Assembly: GCA_039818825.1 (NCBI GenBank) | Contig: JBCBTD010000051.1 | Location: 1-29,050 of the forward strand | DNA from: JBCBTD01 sp039818825 | Lineage (GTDB): Bacteria; Pseudomonadota; Alphaproteobacteria; Geminicoccales; Geminicoccaceae | DNA: 29,050 bases | Direction: 5' to 3' | Made by a program: the position numbers and the translations under genes | Notes under the pieces: generated by a model | Told to the model about the DNA's origin: nothing | Seen by the model: the letters and a program-made list of their open reading frames with translations, nothing else | Database searches by the model: none | Shown: positions 28,940 through 29,050 of the stretch, piece after piece | Layout: every line of letters begins with the position of its first letter | How positions within the stretch are numbered: the first letter of the stretch is position 1

Positions 28940-29050
28940 ACGCCGACACCGTGCTCGACGGCATTCTGGTGACCCTGCCGAGCGGCGGCGTCGAGGTCGC
29001 CACCCTGCAGCGCTTCCGCGACGCCCTCGCGAGCGGCGGGTCTCTCCACG
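28936..29050 (+). CDS. Unknown early protein, N-terminal fragment
   Basis: ATG 28936 overlaps the previous stop as ATGA. 38 residues are visible before the window ends (MNADTVLDGILVTLPSGGVE, then a helix ATLQRFRDALASGG). It is the third gene of the rightward operon. Too little to assign. Confidence 0.55.
   Translation, partial: MNADTVLDGILVTLPSGGVEVATLQRFRDALASGGSLH

Overview
The window is the left part of an integrated tailed-phage genome (siphovirus type, HK97 capsid fold) in a GC-rich bacterium, probably a proteobacterium; the sequence does not identify the genus. Host DNA occupies roughly the first 735 bases: the 3' end of an alkaline-phosphatase-superfamily gene and the 5' half of a tRNA-Thr(UGU). 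The tRNA stops matching after its anticodon arm, so it is the best candidate for the left attachment junction. No integrase is visible; it probably lies past the right edge.

The prophage is read almost entirely leftward. A regulatory core at the right (about 27.4-29.05 kb) holds an HTH repressor and the first three rightward early genes, starting with an excisionase-like wHTH protein. From a leftward promoter at about 27.45 kb a long gene string runs down to 1.58 kb. It begins with an early/replication block: unknown protein, DnaN-like sliding clamp, two unknown proteins, DUF4031, a SLOG/YspA-like protein, a C5 DNA methyltransferase, a Toprim primase, a VirE-type ATPase and a small Cys-rich protein. 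Packaging and head genes follow: HNH nuclease, TerS, TerL, portal, S49 protease, capsid. Then come the connector and tail genes: accessory head protein, gp6-like connector, adaptor, an Mtd-N-like fibre protein, gp10-like, DUF3168, tail tube, G/GT chaperones with a -1 slippery site, tape measure, three tail-tip proteins, DUF6950 peptidase, gpJ-like tip. Last is a coiled-coil membrane protein. Two small genes at the attachment end (883-1573) face the other way. Sixteen gene junctions have 4-base ATGA or GTGA overlaps, so translation is probably coupled through most of the string.

Three things stand out. (1) A palindrome, ACCTNNNNAGGT, occurs seven times exactly and at least four times with one or two changes. 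All are in gene junctions and several sit just downstream of a TTGACA-type -35. This looks like a prophage-wide operator network for the repressor, including an operator inside a strong-looking promoter between the capsid and tail genes. (2) The C5 methyltransferase is split by a run of 12 C just after its expected GTG start; 13 or 10 C would restore the frame, so it is either a phase-variable gene, a broken gene or an assembly error. (3) A receptor-fibre-like protein with a 111-bp tandem duplication is encoded among the head-tail connector genes.

No endolysin or classical holin was recognised, and no CRISPR array or insertion sequence was seen.
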